Of a stretch of 45,369 bases of DNA, positions 1 through 7,831 are shown piece by piece. Position 1 is the first letter of the stretch. Each line of letters opens with the position of its first letter. A model generated the notes under the pieces. It searched no databases, was not told where the DNA came from, and saw nothing but the letters and a program-made list of their open reading frames with translations. Source of the stretch: Agrococcus lahaulensis DSM 17612. GTDB taxonomy: Bacteria; Actinomycetota; Actinomycetes; Actinomycetales; Microbacteriaceae. The position numbers and the translations under genes were made by a program. Location: NCBI RefSeq assembly GCF_000425105.1, contig NZ_AULD01000018.1, forward strand, positions 1-45,369, in the 5' to 3' direction.

Positions 1-275
1 ATGACAATGCCCTCGCCGAGTCGACGATCGGGCTGTTCAAGACCGAAGCGATTCGCGACGACTCGCCCTTCCGGACCGGTCCGCTCAAGCAGCTGGAGGA
101 CGTCGAATGGGTCACCGCTGAATGGGTCGACTGGTACAACGCCAGGCGCCTGCATTCCACCCTCGGCGACGTCCCTCCCGAGGAGTTCGAGGCCGCGTAC
201 TACGCTGACCTCGAAACGCCATCACACCCGGTGCTGGCACCCGCATAGGAGCGGCAGAGAACCGGGGACGGTTCA
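1..275 (+). mobile_element. IS3-type insertion sequence, 3' end (partial copy A)
   Basis: This is the terminal part of an insertion sequence cut by the start of the window. It is identical in reverse complement to 45030-45304. The two copies diverge immediately after the bases ending ...GGGGACGGTTCA at 275, which defines the IS end. On the other strand the end reads TGAACCGTCCCCGG, a typical IS3-like terminus opening with TG. The element contains the transposase C-terminus. Confidence 0.85.
3..248 (+). CDS. IS3 family transposase, C-terminal part (orfB, partial)
   Basis: The open frame begins at the window edge and ends at TAG 246-248, giving the last 81 residues of an IS3-family DDE transposase. 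It opens with DNALAESTIGLFKTE, whose Glu is the third acidic residue of the DDE triad. It continues with WVDWYNARRLHSTLGDVPP, the usual C-terminal signature of integrase-core rve_3 domains. The first two catalytic Asp residues lie outside the window. The same protein, 22 residues longer at its N-terminal side, is encoded at the other end on the minus strand. The family call is firm but the IS subgroup is not resolved. Confidence 0.88.
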   Translation, partial: DNALAESTIGLFKTEAIRDDSPFRTGPLKQLEDVEWVTAEWVDWYNARRLHSTLGDVPPEEFEAAYYADLETPSHPVLAPA

Positions 276-568
276 CTGGCTCCTGACCCTTCAACGGAAT
301 CGCGCGCCCTAGACATCCGTGCGCGACGACCCGACGCATCTGCCTCGCTCCCCCGCCGTTGCGGCTCGGCACCCGGCGTCCCTAGAGTGAGGCGAGCCGA
401 GAAGTCGCGAGGCTGCCCAGCTGGTCTGCTTGGGCACGATCCGCAAGGACCGGGATTCGCCCGCTGCTCGACCCGGGGCCGAGCCCCTATGCCGCGGCAG
501 TTCACGATCACACGCTGGTCGGAGAATTGCTCAGCACCGCGCGGGCCTCCGACCTGGAGGAGGCTTCC
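276..568. other. Intergenic region between IS end and MFS gene; no gene recognised
   Basis: About 290 bases lie between the IS border and the MFS transporter start. No open frame here resembles a known protein, and the short frames look like GC-rich noise. A GGAGGAGG Shine-Dalgarno at 557-564 belongs to the MFS gene. The region probably carries the MFS promoter and whatever sequence the IS interrupted. Confidence 0.5.
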
Positions 569-2017
569 ATGACGCGACTGCCCGACCCGCCTGCCACCTC
601 GCGGGAGGACGGCGCGCACGCGCAGCCGAAGCGCCGCTGGCTCGCGCTCACCGTGCTGCTGCTGCCGACCGCCCTCACGCTCATGAGCGTCACGAGCATC
701 AACGTGGCACTGCCGTCGATCCGCGAGAGCCTCGGCGCCGGGCCGGTCGAGCAGACGCTCATCCTCACGTCCTACACGATCGCCTTCGCGGTAGTGCTGC
801 TACCCGCCGGGCGGCTCGGCGATCGCTACGGCCACAAGCGCGTCTTCATCGTCGGCGTCGCGGTCTTCACCCTCGCGAGCGCGTGGTGCGCGCTCGCGCC
901 CGACCCGACGCAGCTCATCCTCGGCCGCGTGCTCTCGGGCATCGCGGGCGGCCTCGTGCTCACGCCGCTCAACGCGCTCATCCAGCTGCTCTACTCGGGG
1001 CGGGAGCGCGCGCGGCCCTTCGCGATCATGGGCGCCGTCTTCGGCGCCGCGAGCGCCGTCGGGCCGATGCTCGGCGGGCTGCTGCTCGAGGTCGGCGGCG
1101 AGTCGGGCTGGCACCTCGTCTTCTGGGTCAACGTGCCCTTCGGGGTCGTCGCGGCGATCGCGGCGGCGCTCGTCATCCCGCGCGGCACCCCGCTCGGCGT
1201 GCGCGGCCGCGACCCGCTCGGGCTGCTGCTGTTCAGCGTCGGCATCACCGCGCTCGTGCTGCCCTTCGCCCTCGGCAGCGGCGTGAGCGCGGCGAACCTC
1301 GGCGTGCTCGCCGCCGGGCTCGCGCTGCTCGCGGCCTTCGCGCTGTGGGAGCGGGCACGGGAGCGCCGGGAGCGCTTCGCGATCGTGCCGCTGCGGCTCT
1401 TCCAGCAGCGGGCGCTGCCGATCGGCATCGTCACGACCTTCCTCGGCTTCGCGAGCTTCACCGCCTCGTTCCTCATGCTCGCGCTGCTCTGGATCGACGC
1501 GCTCGGCAACGCGCCGCTCGAGGCGGGCGTCGTCGTCACCCCCTTCGCCCTCGGCTCGGTGGCCGGCGCGCTCGCCTCGCAGCGGGTGAGCCGTCGCTTC
1601 GGGGTGCGCACCGTCACCTTCGGCCTCGCGCTCATCGCGGTGAGCCTCGTCGCGGTCGGCGCGCTGCTCGCCGCGCTCCCGCCCACGGCGGTAACGCTGC
1701 CGGTCATGGCCGCGCCGCTGCTCGCGATCGGCGTCGGCGTCGGCCTCTTCGTCGGCCCCAACACCAACGCGGCGTACGTGCAGACCGAGCCGCGCGACGC
1801 CGGCATCGCCTCGGCGCTCATCACCGCCGCGCAGCGCACCGGCACCGCCGTCGGCATCGGCATCGTCTCGGCGCTCTACGCGCTCGCGCCCGGCGGCGCG
1901 GCCGAGGTCGCGAACCATGCGGCCGCGACCTTCACGACTGCCGCGATCGCGGGTGCGGCCGTCGCCGTGATGGTCGTCAGCCGACGGAGCCGGCTCGAGG
2001 TGCCGGAGCGGCGCTGA
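569..2017 (+). CDS. MFS transporter, DHA2 (EmrB/QacA-type) drug exporter
   Basis: This 482-residue polytopic membrane protein is expected to export drugs or other small molecules in exchange for protons. The N-terminal half shows the MFS layout: a first helix with SINVALPSIRESL, then the loop motif GRLGDRYGHKR, then a long run of Ala/Leu/Val helices. The length and many hydrophobic segments fit the 14-helix DHA2 group. I start at ATG 569 because GGAGGAGG sits 5-12 bases upstream; an ATG at 527 in the same frame lacks such a site and would add an unneeded 14-residue leader. No TetR-type regulator is adjacent, which is unusual for this family. The substrate cannot be predicted. The IS end lies about 290 bases upstream. 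Confidence 0.85.
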   Translation: MTRLPDPPATSREDGAHAQPKRRWLALTVLLLPTALTLMSVTSINVALPSIRESLGAGPVEQTLILTSYTIAFAVVLLPAGRLGDRYGHKRVFIVGVAVFTLASAWCALAPDPTQLILGRVLSGIAGGLVLTPLNALIQLLYSGRERARPFAIMGAVFGAASAVGPMLGGLLLEVGGESGWHLVFWVNVPFGVVAAIAAALVIPRGTPLGVRGRDPLGLLLFSVGITALVLPFALGSGVSAANLGVLAAGLALLAAFALWERARERRERFAIVPLRLFQQRALPIGIVTTFLGFASFTASFLMLALLWIDALGNAPLEAGVVVTPFALGSVAGALASQRVSRRFGVRTVTFGLALIAVSLVAVGALLAALPPTAVTLPVMAAPLLAIGVGVGLFVGPNTNAAYVQTEPRDAGIASALITAAQRTGTAVGIGIVSALYALAPGGAAEVANHAAATFTTAAIAGAAVAVMVVSRRSRLEVPERR

Positions 2018-2029
2018 CGCAGACGCCCG

Positions 2030-2159
2030 TCAGCCGGCGGTGGGATCGAGCGTCTTCGCCCCGTACCGGCTGAAGCCACGCTCGCTCAGCCCGTCGACCT
2101 CGTGGCCCTGCAGCGCCGTGTACAGCCGCCTCCGCTCGGTGCGGCACGTCGACGCCAAG
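2030..2159 (-). pseudogene. VapC-like PIN toxin, C-terminal remnant
   Basis: Directly after the VapB-like stop codon on the minus strand, another frame carries about 40 residues ending LSERGFSRYGAKTLDPTAG before a TGA at 2030-2032. This resembles the last strand and tail of VapC PIN toxins, where a final Asp/Glu-containing 'T-D-R-x-F' segment is followed by a closing 'L-x-P' motif. The first roughly 90 residues, including the N-terminal catalytic Asp, are absent. I read this as the scar of an internal deletion that removed most of a VapC toxin. The assignment is weak because so little sequence is left. Confidence 0.4.
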
Positions 2160-2405
2160 TCAGCGATGCGAATCGCCGAGCAATTCGCCCAGCGCCGCCT
2201 TGTCGTACAGATCGACGCCGTCCCGGAGCGTTCCGCGATAGGCAAAGTCGGGCAGCTTCGTCGCAGCGATGCTGGCCTCATCGGTCTCGCTGAGCAGTCG
2301 ACGGAGCGCCTCACCCACCACGGAACCGAGGGATCGGCGCTCGCGTGCGGCGCGCCTCTTCGCATCCGCAAGCACCTCCGCATCGATGTTCACCCTCACG
2401 CGCAT
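2160..2405 (-). CDS. VapB-like antitoxin (ribbon-helix-helix), orphaned
   Basis: An 81-residue protein opens with MRVRVNIDAEVLADAKRRAA, the beta strand and first helix of a ribbon-helix-helix DNA-binding domain, followed by RRSLGSVVGEALRRLL. The C-terminal 40 residues, including PDFAYRGTLRDGVDLYDKAAL, look like the toxin-wrapping tail of VapB proteins. In an intact module it would repress its own promoter and neutralise a VapC RNase encoded just downstream. Here only a VapC tail survives downstream (2030-2159), so the antitoxin appears orphaned. The Shine-Dalgarno is poor. ATG at 2403-2405 is chosen because the RHH fold begins there. Confidence 0.65.
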   Translation of the reverse strand: MRVRVNIDAEVLADAKRRAARERRSLGSVVGEALRRLLSETDEASIAATKLPDFAYRGTLRDGVDLYDKAALGELLGDSHR

Positions 2406-2531
2406 GCGGGCACCGCAGCACCGGCTTGACTTTCCCGGCGCCCTCGCGTCCCGTCTCCGTACGATGCCGCGACCAGGAGACGCGTGCGCAAAGGTGTACG
2501 CATTCGGGCACACCGTCGGTACGATCCAAGC

Positions 2532-2819
2532 ATGTCGAAATACGAGGCTCAGATCGTCAGGACGAGCCGCGAGGCTCGAGAAGAGCTCGGTGACGTGGTG
2601 CGTCGGTTCCGCGAGCGAGGGGCGGGCGCCGCACCGCTGATCTTCGGAGCGCACCGTCGCCCAGAGGCGGCCATCATCCCGTTCGATCTGTACAGAGAGA
2701 TCGTGCCGCTGCTCGAGGATCTCGAGATCGCGCGGATCGCGCGAGCACGTCTGGCGAGCGGCGAGACGGAGTCGCTCGATGAGCTCGCCACGAAGCTCGG
2801 CGTGGCACTGCCGCGGTAG
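2532..2819 (+). CDS. Phd/YefM-like antitoxin
   Basis: A 95-residue protein starting MSKYEAQIVRTSREAREELG shows an N-terminal fold with PLIFGAHRRPEAAIIPFDLY, which matches the Phd/YefM layout: an alpha/beta DNA-binding core with the 'rPeaaiipfdly' strand. The C-terminal helix-rich tail LLEDLEIARIARARL...LDELATKLGVALPR would bind a toxin. The stop codon TAG (2817-2819) shares its last G with the GTG start of the RelE-like gene, a classical coupled toxin-antitoxin arrangement. It should autorepress and neutralise the downstream mRNA interferase. Because that toxin is frameshifted, the antitoxin may now have no partner. Confidence 0.7.
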   Translation: MSKYEAQIVRTSREAREELGDVVRRFRERGAGAAPLIFGAHRRPEAAIIPFDLYREIVPLLEDLEIARIARARLASGETESLDELATKLGVALPR

Positions 2820-3161
2820 TGGCGCTCAAGCTCGTCGCGGCTCCTGGGTTTCAACAGGACGTCTACGACCTCCCGACGCTCGCGTTGCGGAAACGAGCGA
2901 TGGAGCTGTCGGCGAGCGTCGCGAACGGCGAGCTTCACGGCATGCCGCTCGATCGTCGAGTGGCGACCGGTGACCTCTCGGACTGCCGCAAGCTGTACTT
3001 CGACGAGGATCCTCGCAACCAGAAGCCGAACTACCGACTCGTGTACCGCTCGACCCCGAACGAGGCGAGCAGTCGCGGTGCAGGCGGTCGCCGTCGGCGA
3101 AGGGTTCGAGCTCGACGCGTACCTGCGCGCCCAGCGGAACCTCGGCCGGGACGGCGCATAG
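2819..3161 (+). pseudogene. RelE/ParE-superfamily toxin, frameshifted
   Basis: From GTG 2819 the frame encodes MALKLVAAPGFQQDVYDLP and then KLYFDEDPRNQKPNYRLVYR, the core of a RelE-type ribosome-dependent mRNA interferase. After STPNEAS (about 3070) this frame turns into low-complexity Arg/Gly. The frame shifted by one base instead reads VAVQAVAVGEGFELDAYLRA and ends RNLGRDGA at TAG 3159-3161, a believable RelE ending. One extra base near 3071 explains both. It could be a real inactivating mutation or a sequencing error. Without the shift the protein would run on to 3187, overlapping the cydDC start. The preceding gene is its antitoxin. Confidence 0.65.
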
Positions 3162-3180
3162 CGAGCGGTGAGATCCTGGG

Positions 3181-6100
3181 GTGGTGACCCCCGCGGAATC
3201 TGACATCGCCGCATCGACGGATCGCGAACTCTCGACCAACGATGCTGTGGCCGACGATACATCGGCCCCGAGCGTCGACCCGTGGGTCCTCGAGGCAGAG
3301 CGGAGCGCATCCGCCCCCCGGTTCCGCCCGCCCGCGCTCGGGCCGGTGCCGAAGGGGCCCGTCTACCTGCTCGGGCTGCTCGCGGCCCTCCGCGCCGCCG
3401 GCCTCGTGCTCGTCGCCGAGGCGATCGCGCGCGGCATCGGCGCGCTCGCCGCGGGCGACCTCGCCGCCGAGACCACGCGGCTCATCGTCGTGCTCGGCAT
3501 CGCCGGCGCGCTGCTCCGCGCGGGCGCCGAGTGGGCGACGTCGGTCGTCGCGCGGCGCATCGCGACCTCGGTGAAGCAGCGCATCCGCGGCAGGCTGTGG
3601 CGGCAGATCGCGGCGGGCGACGCCGCGGGCGGCGGCACCGCCGTGCTCGCCGCCGACGGGCTCGACGACCTCGACGACTACTACGTGCAATCGCTGCCGG
3701 CGACGATCGCGGCCGCGGTCGTGCCGCTGCTCGTCGGGATGCGCGTGCTCGGCGCCGACTGGCTGAGCGCCGCCATCATCGTCGTGACGATCCCGCTCAT
3801 CCCCTTCTTCATGATCCTCATCGGCCGCCACACGCAGCAGCGCACCGACGAGGCGCTCACGGCGCTCACCCGGCTCGCCGACCACCTCGCCGAGCTCGCG
3901 CGCGGGCTCCCGGTGCTCGTCGGCCTCGGCCGCGTCGACGAGCAGGCGAAGGCGCTCGAGCAGCTGCAGGGCCGCTACCGCGAGCGCACGCAGGAGACCC
4001 TCCGCTGGGCCTTCCTCTCGGCGCTCGCGCTCGAGCTCGTCGCGACCATCTCTGTCGCGATCGTCGCCGTCTTCCTCGGCCTGCGGCTCCTGAACGGCAC
4101 GATGGAGCTCGAGCCCGCCCTCGTCGCGCTCATCCTCGCGCCCGAGGCCTACGCGGCGCTCCGGCAGGTCGGCACCGCCTTCCACGCCTCGCAAGACGGG
4201 CTCTCGGCGCTCGACCGCTCGCAGGCGATCCTCGAGCGGCCTGCGCCCGCCGACGTGCGTGGCGCATCCGGCTCCGGCCCTATCCGCCTCGAGGCGCTCG
4301 CGGTGCAGTACGCCGGCCGCGACGCGCCGACCCTCGCGGGCATCAGCGCCGAGCTCACCGGCGTCGTCTCGATCGCCGGACCCTCGGGCGCCGGCAAGTC
4401 GACCCTCCTCGGCGCGCTCGCGGGAGCGCTGCCCGCCGACGCCGTCGTCACCGGCCGCGTGCACGGCGTGGGGGCGGATGCGGTGGGCTGGGCCCCGCAG
4501 GCACCTCGCGCGTTCGCCGGCTCGCCCCGCGCCGAGCTGGCGCTCTACGGCGCCGATCCGCTCGCCGCGCTCGACGAGCTGGGGCTGGGTCACGTCGCCG
4601 ACGCGGCCGTCGCGGAGCTCAGCCCCGGTGAGCAGCGGCGCCTCGCCGTCGCCCGCGCCCTCGCGCGCGTCGACGCCGGCGCTCGGCTGCTCGTGCTCGA
4701 CGAGCCGACCGCGCACCTCGACCGCGCCTCGGCCGATCGCGTGCGCGCGGCGATCCTGCGCCGCGCCGACCGCGCCATCGTCGTGCTCGCGAGCCACGAG
4801 CCCGAGACGACGGCGCTCGCGACGATGACCGTGCCGGTCGGTGCCGCCCCGCTGCCTGTCCCTCCTCCGCTGGCTGAGGAGGGCGCGGACGCAGTCCGCA
4901 CCCGTCTCGAAGCCCCTGCTCCCGCTGCAGGCGGTCTCGATACGCCCGACGCGCTCCGCGCGCCGGGCTACTCGACCAACGAAGGGGGCGCGCCGAGCTA
5001 CTCGACCAACGGAGGAGGCTGGCGTCTCACGATCCGCTCCCTCCTCCGCCCCCACTTCGCATCCTGGGCCGGCTCGATCGCGATGGCGGTCATCGCCGTC
5101 TCGATGGGTCTCGCGCTCACGGCCGTCTCGGGCTGGCTCATCGTGCGGGCGAGCATCGAGGAGCACATCATGATGCTGCTGCTCGCGATCGTGGGTGTGC
5201 GCGCGTTCGGCATCTTCCGCTCGGTCGGCCGCTACGCCGAGCGCCTCCTGACGCACGACGCCGCCTTCAAGGTCGTCGACCTGCTGCGCGTGCGGCTCTG
5301 GCGGTCGATCGCGGCGCGCGGCGCGGGCTCCCGGCGGCTGCTCGAGGGCGGCGCGCCGCTCGACTACCTCGTGACGCTCGCCGACGAGCTGCGCGACCAG
5401 CTGCCGCGGGTGCTGCCTCCCCTCGCGGTCGGCGTGCTCGTCATCGCCGGCACCGGCGTGACGACGGCCTTCATCGCGCCGCAGCTCACGTGGATCGTCG
5501 TGACGACGCTCGTGATCGCGACGCTCGTGGCGTCGGCGCTCGCGATCTGGTCGGAGCGCGGCGCTGCCGCCGCTCGCGTCGGCGCCAGGTCGCGGATCGT
5601 GCGCGGCACCGCAGCGCTCGCCGCCGCCGCGCCGGACCTGCGCGGGAACGGCGTCGAGGGCGCGGCGCTCGCGCAGCTCGACGACGCGAGCGCTGAGCTC
5701 TCGACCGCCGAGCGGCGCGGCGCGTGGGCCGCGGGCCTCGGCTCCGCCGTCGTGACCGCCGCGCTGGCGGCGCTCGCGTGCCTCGTGCCCGTGCTGGCTC
5801 CGACGCTGACGGCCGAGGCCGCATCCGTCATCGCCCTGCTCACGCTCGCGCTGCTCGAGCCGCTCGGCGACCTCGTGGCGGCCGCGCACCGCGTGCCGGC
5901 GCTGCGGGCGGTGCTCGCGCGGCTCGCGCCCGTGCTGCGGCCGGCGCCGCAGCCGGAGTGGGGCGACGCCGAGCCGCCCTCGCCCGTCGGCGCCGTCTCG
6001 CTCGACCAGGTGAGCGTGCGCTACCCCGGCATGCCGCAGCCCGCGGTCGCCGACGTGTCGGGACGCGCGGAGCGGGGCCGGTGGCTCGTGCTCGACGGCC

Positions 6101-6747
6101 CCTCGGGCTCGGGCAAGTCGACGCTGCTCTCGGCGATCATGGGGGCGCTGCCGGCGGAGGGCGGCGCGGTGCGCGCCGCCGGCTCTACCTCCGCCTCTGT
6201 CGCCTCCCCCTCGGCAGATATAGGGCGAGTCGCTGACATGGCGGACCCTTCGGAGCGACACGCCCTATACGCGGCTGCGAGCGCGGCGGGCGGCGTGCCG
6301 CTCACCGAGCTCGACGAGCGCGCGTGGCGCTCGCGCGTCAGCTGGTGCCCGCAGGACGCCTACGTCTTCGACTCGACGCTGCGCGGCAACCTGCTGCTCG
6401 CCCGCACGCGCGACGATGCGCCCGACGACGCCGCGATGCGGGCGGCGCTCGAGCAGGCGGGGCTCGCGCGCCTCGTGAGCTCGCTCGGCGAAGGCCTCGA
6501 CACGCGCGTCGGCGCGGGCGGCTCGGCGCTCTCGGGCGGCGAGCGCCAGCGGCTCGCCGTCGCGCGGGCGCTGCTGACCCGCGCCGACGTCATCCTGCTC
6601 GATGAGCCCACCGCGCACCTCGACGCGCCGACCGCCGCGGCGATGATGGCCGACGTCCGCGAAGCGACGGCCGACCGCGTCGTCGTGCTCGTCTCGCACC
6701 GCCACGACGACCGCCTCCCGGCCGACGAGATCGTCGCGCTCACGTAG
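3181..6747 (+). CDS. cydDC: Fused CydD-CydC thiol/heme-linked ABC exporter
   Basis: This 1188-residue protein joins two complete ABC half-transporters. In the CydDC family the exporter is required for cytochrome bd assembly. The first half has membrane helices from about residue 60 to 310, then an ATPase with Walker A GPSGAGKS near residue 400, signature LSPGEQRRLAVARAL near 480 and Walker B LLVLDEPTAHLD near 503. The second half has helices from about 620 to 920, Walker A GPSGSGKS near 973, LSGGERQRLAVARAL near 1117 and ILLDEPTAHLD near 1137. The two are normally separate genes (cydD, cydC). The linker (about 555-615) and a loop in the second ATPase each contain a palindromic repeat read in frame. 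Start is one of two consecutive GTG codons. cydAB lies 3 kb downstream on the same strand. Confidence 0.92.
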   Translation: MVTPAESDIAASTDRELSTNDAVADDTSAPSVDPWVLEAERSASAPRFRPPALGPVPKGPVYLLGLLAALRAAGLVLVAEAIARGIGALAAGDLAAETTRLIVVLGIAGALLRAGAEWATSVVARRIATSVKQRIRGRLWRQIAAGDAAGGGTAVLAADGLDDLDDYYVQSLPATIAAAVVPLLVGMRVLGADWLSAAIIVVTIPLIPFFMILIGRHTQQRTDEALTALTRLADHLAELARGLPVLVGLGRVDEQAKALEQLQGRYRERTQETLRWAFLSALALELVATISVAIVAVFLGLRLLNGTMELEPALVALILAPEAYAALRQVGTAFHASQDGLSALDRSQAILERPAPADVRGASGSGPIRLEALAVQYAGRDAPTLAGISAELTGVVSIAGPSGAGKSTLLGALAGALPADAVVTGRVHGVGADAVGWAPQAPRAFAGSPRAELALYGADPLAALDELGLGHVADAAVAELSPGEQRRLAVARALARVDAGARLLVLDEPTAHLDRASADRVRAAILRRADRAIVVLASHEPETTALATMTVPVGAAPLPVPPPLAEEGADAVRTRLEAPAPAAGGLDTPDALRAPGYSTNEGGAPSYSTNGGGWRLTIRSLLRPHFASWAGSIAMAVIAVSMGLALTAVSGWLIVRASIEEHIMMLLLAIVGVRAFGIFRSVGRYAERLLTHDAAFKVVDLLRVRLWRSIAARGAGSRRLLEGGAPLDYLVTLADELRDQLPRVLPPLAVGVLVIAGTGVTTAFIAPQLTWIVVTTLVIATLVASALAIWSERGAAAARVGARSRIVRGTAALAAAAPDLRGNGVEGAALAQLDDASAELSTAERRGAWAAGLGSAVVTAALAALACLVPVLAPTLTAEAASVIALLTLALLEPLGDLVAAAHRVPALRAVLARLAPVLRPAPQPEWGDAEPPSPVGAVSLDQVSVRYPGMPQPAVADVSGRAERGRWLVLDGPSGSGKSTLLSAIMGALPAEGGAVRAAGSTSASVASPSADIGRVADMADPSERHALYAAASAAGGVPLTELDERAWRSRVSWCPQDAYVFDSTLRGNLLLARTRDDAPDDAAMRAALEQAGLARLVSSLGEGLDTRVGAGGSALSGGERQRLAVARALLTRADVILLDEPTAHLDAPTAAAMMADVREATADRVVVLVSHRHDDRLPADEIVALT
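4933..5010 (+). repeat. Palindromic repeat inside the cydDC linker
   Basis: The sequence begins GGTCTCGATACGCCCG (4933 on) and continues to a GGGCTACTCGACCAACG arm ending near 4981. The GCTACTCGACCAAC arm is then repeated at 4997-5010. The two arms are imperfect reverse complements, so the unit can form a hairpin. I recall this pattern as a dispersed intergenic repeat of Microbacteriaceae genomes. Here it lies in frame, encoding duplicated GYSTNEGGAPSYSTNGGG between the two exporter halves. It disrupts nothing because this is a flexible linker. Confidence 0.75.
6219..6269 (+). repeat. Inverted repeat inside the second ATPase domain of cydDC
   Basis: TATAGGGCGAGTCGCT at 6219-6234 and AGCGACACGCCCTATA at 6254-6269 are reverse complements at 15 of 16 positions, separated by 19 bases. 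The AT-rich ends stand out from the surrounding GC-rich gene. The hairpin encodes extra residues (around SADIGRVADMADPSERHALY) between Walker A and the Q-loop region SWCPQDAYVFD. It resembles a small mobile palindrome that landed in frame. Confidence 0.75.
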
Positions 6748-6790
6748 GCGCGCCGCTCAACAAGCCCGGTCGATCGACCGACCGCGTCGA

Positions 6791-7318
6791 TCAGAGTCCG
6801 AGCAGCTGCCGCTTCTTGGCCTCGAAGTCCTCGCTGGTGATGACGCCTTGATCGCGCAGCGCGGCGAACTTCTGCAGTTCAACGGTGATGTCCGTGGGCG
6901 CAGCAGCGGCCTGCCTGGCGTCCGCCGTAGGTAGTTCGGGCGCCTGCGCCGGAGCATCGCCCGTGAGCATCAGCGTCTGGACCAGATCCTTGACCTTCAC
7001 GGCCTCAGAGTGCGACACGTTCATCTCGATGGTGTTCCCGGTCGTGATGAACGTCATCAGGGTGTTCAGCACGCCCTTCTTCGTCGTGATCGACGAGATC
7101 GACTTGATGGGGATCATCTCGGTATCCCGCTTCCCCGTCACGCCCGTGGCGAAGTAGGAGAGCCCCGCTGTTCCTGCGGCGAGCACCGCCTTGCCTCCCG
7201 TGCCGAGCAGGCTCTTGCGGTCCCATTCGATTCGATCGCGGTAGACCCGCACTTTCGCGTTCTTGCCTGCGATGTGCGAGGTGAATTCGAGGACGGGAGT
7301 CGTCGCGGTGTCTGTCAT
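6791..7318 (-). CDS. Hypothetical protein with PH-like N-terminus and SHOCT C-terminus
   Basis: This 175-residue soluble protein has two parts. Residues 1-115 form a beta-rich region (AKVRVYRDRIEWDRKSL...EMIPIKSISSITTKKG...NTIEMNVSHSEAVKVKDLVQTL) resembling the bacterial PH-like domains that often precede SHOCT. The last 30 residues, LQKFAALRDQGVITSEDFEAKKRQLLGL, are a textbook SHOCT motif, a short helical element thought to mediate oligomerisation. Function is unknown. ATG at 7316-7318 is chosen because the conserved domain follows directly. The gene lies in the segment between cydDC and a duplicated cydC tail at 8071-8192 and points opposite to both, which suggests it arrived as part of an insertion. 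Confidence 0.8.
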   Translation of the reverse strand: MTDTATTPVLEFTSHIAGKNAKVRVYRDRIEWDRKSLLGTGGKAVLAAGTAGLSYFATGVTGKRDTEMIPIKSISSITTKKGVLNTLMTFITTGNTIEMNVSHSEAVKVKDLVQTLMLTGDAPAQAPELPTADARQAAAAPTDITVELQKFAALRDQGVITSEDFEAKKRQLLGL

Positions 7319-7436
7319 GACAGCAACGTAAGCCTCAAGAGCACCACCCTGGGGGACAATTGGGGAAGCGCTAAGCCCCGCGCGTCTGGAGCAGGCGCCT
7401 GAGCGCGGCGACTTCACCAAGCGCGGGCGCTGAGCA

Positions 7437-7805
7437 TCAGCCGTATTGCACGAACGCTCGGGCCGCCGCGATGGCGTCGCGCGACCGATCGTCCGCAATG
7501 GCCTCGGCAGGCGACAGATCGTCCAGCTGCGGGTTCATGCCCATGAACCAAGCGCGGACGGTCGCCGGCGCCTCGACCTCCGCGACGACCTGCCAGACGG
7601 CGTAGGCGGCGAGGAGTCGTCGCTCTGGGGCGAGCTGCGGCTTCGACGTGCCCCTCGCCCAGCGATCGATGCTGCTCGGGTCAGCGCCGACGGTGATCGC
7701 CAGCAATTGTCGCCCGAGGTGCTCCGCGAGGAAGCCCGCCGCCTCCTGCGCCGTGACAGCTGCCGCTCGGGCCGCCGTCGACCGGTGTGTGGCCTTGATG
7801 TTCAT
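7437..7805 (-). CDS. MbcA/ParS/Xre-type (DUF2384) antitoxin-like protein, no toxin partner
   Basis: A 122-residue protein has a helical N-terminal region with an HTH-like stretch (GRQLLAITVGADPSSIDRWARG). Its C-terminal domain (TVRAWFMGMNPQLDDLSPAEAIADD...AARAFVQYG) matches the MbcA/ParS/Xre toxin-binding fold: Trp and Asn-Pro in the first helix, P-x-E-x-I in the middle and a closing Tyr-Gly. Such proteins normally neutralise a RES-domain NAD-consuming toxin encoded next door. No RES gene is present: the neighbours are the SHOCT gene and a repeat-filled intergenic region. The start ATG at 7803-7805 has a purine-rich GAGGGGGTCAGG just upstream. It may be a solitary regulator. Confidence 0.7.
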   Translation of the reverse strand: MNIKATHRSTAARAAAVTAQEAAGFLAEHLGRQLLAITVGADPSSIDRWARGTSKPQLAPERRLLAAYAVWQVVAEVEAPATVRAWFMGMNPQLDDLSPAEAIADDRSRDAIAAARAFVQYG

Positions 7806-7831
7806 CCTGACCCCCTCGCCGTCGTTCGCTT

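Noticed and set aside
2819-3187. Programmed frameshifting in the RelE-like toxin.
   Set aside because: There is no slippery run or downstream structure at 3071. A simple indel explains the data better.
3031-6261. A 1076-residue open frame on the minus strand opposite cydDC.
   Set aside because: Its product is an Arg/Gly/Glu/Asp-rich string without a domain, typical of the antisense shadow of a very GC-rich gene. The forward frame encodes a clear CydDC.
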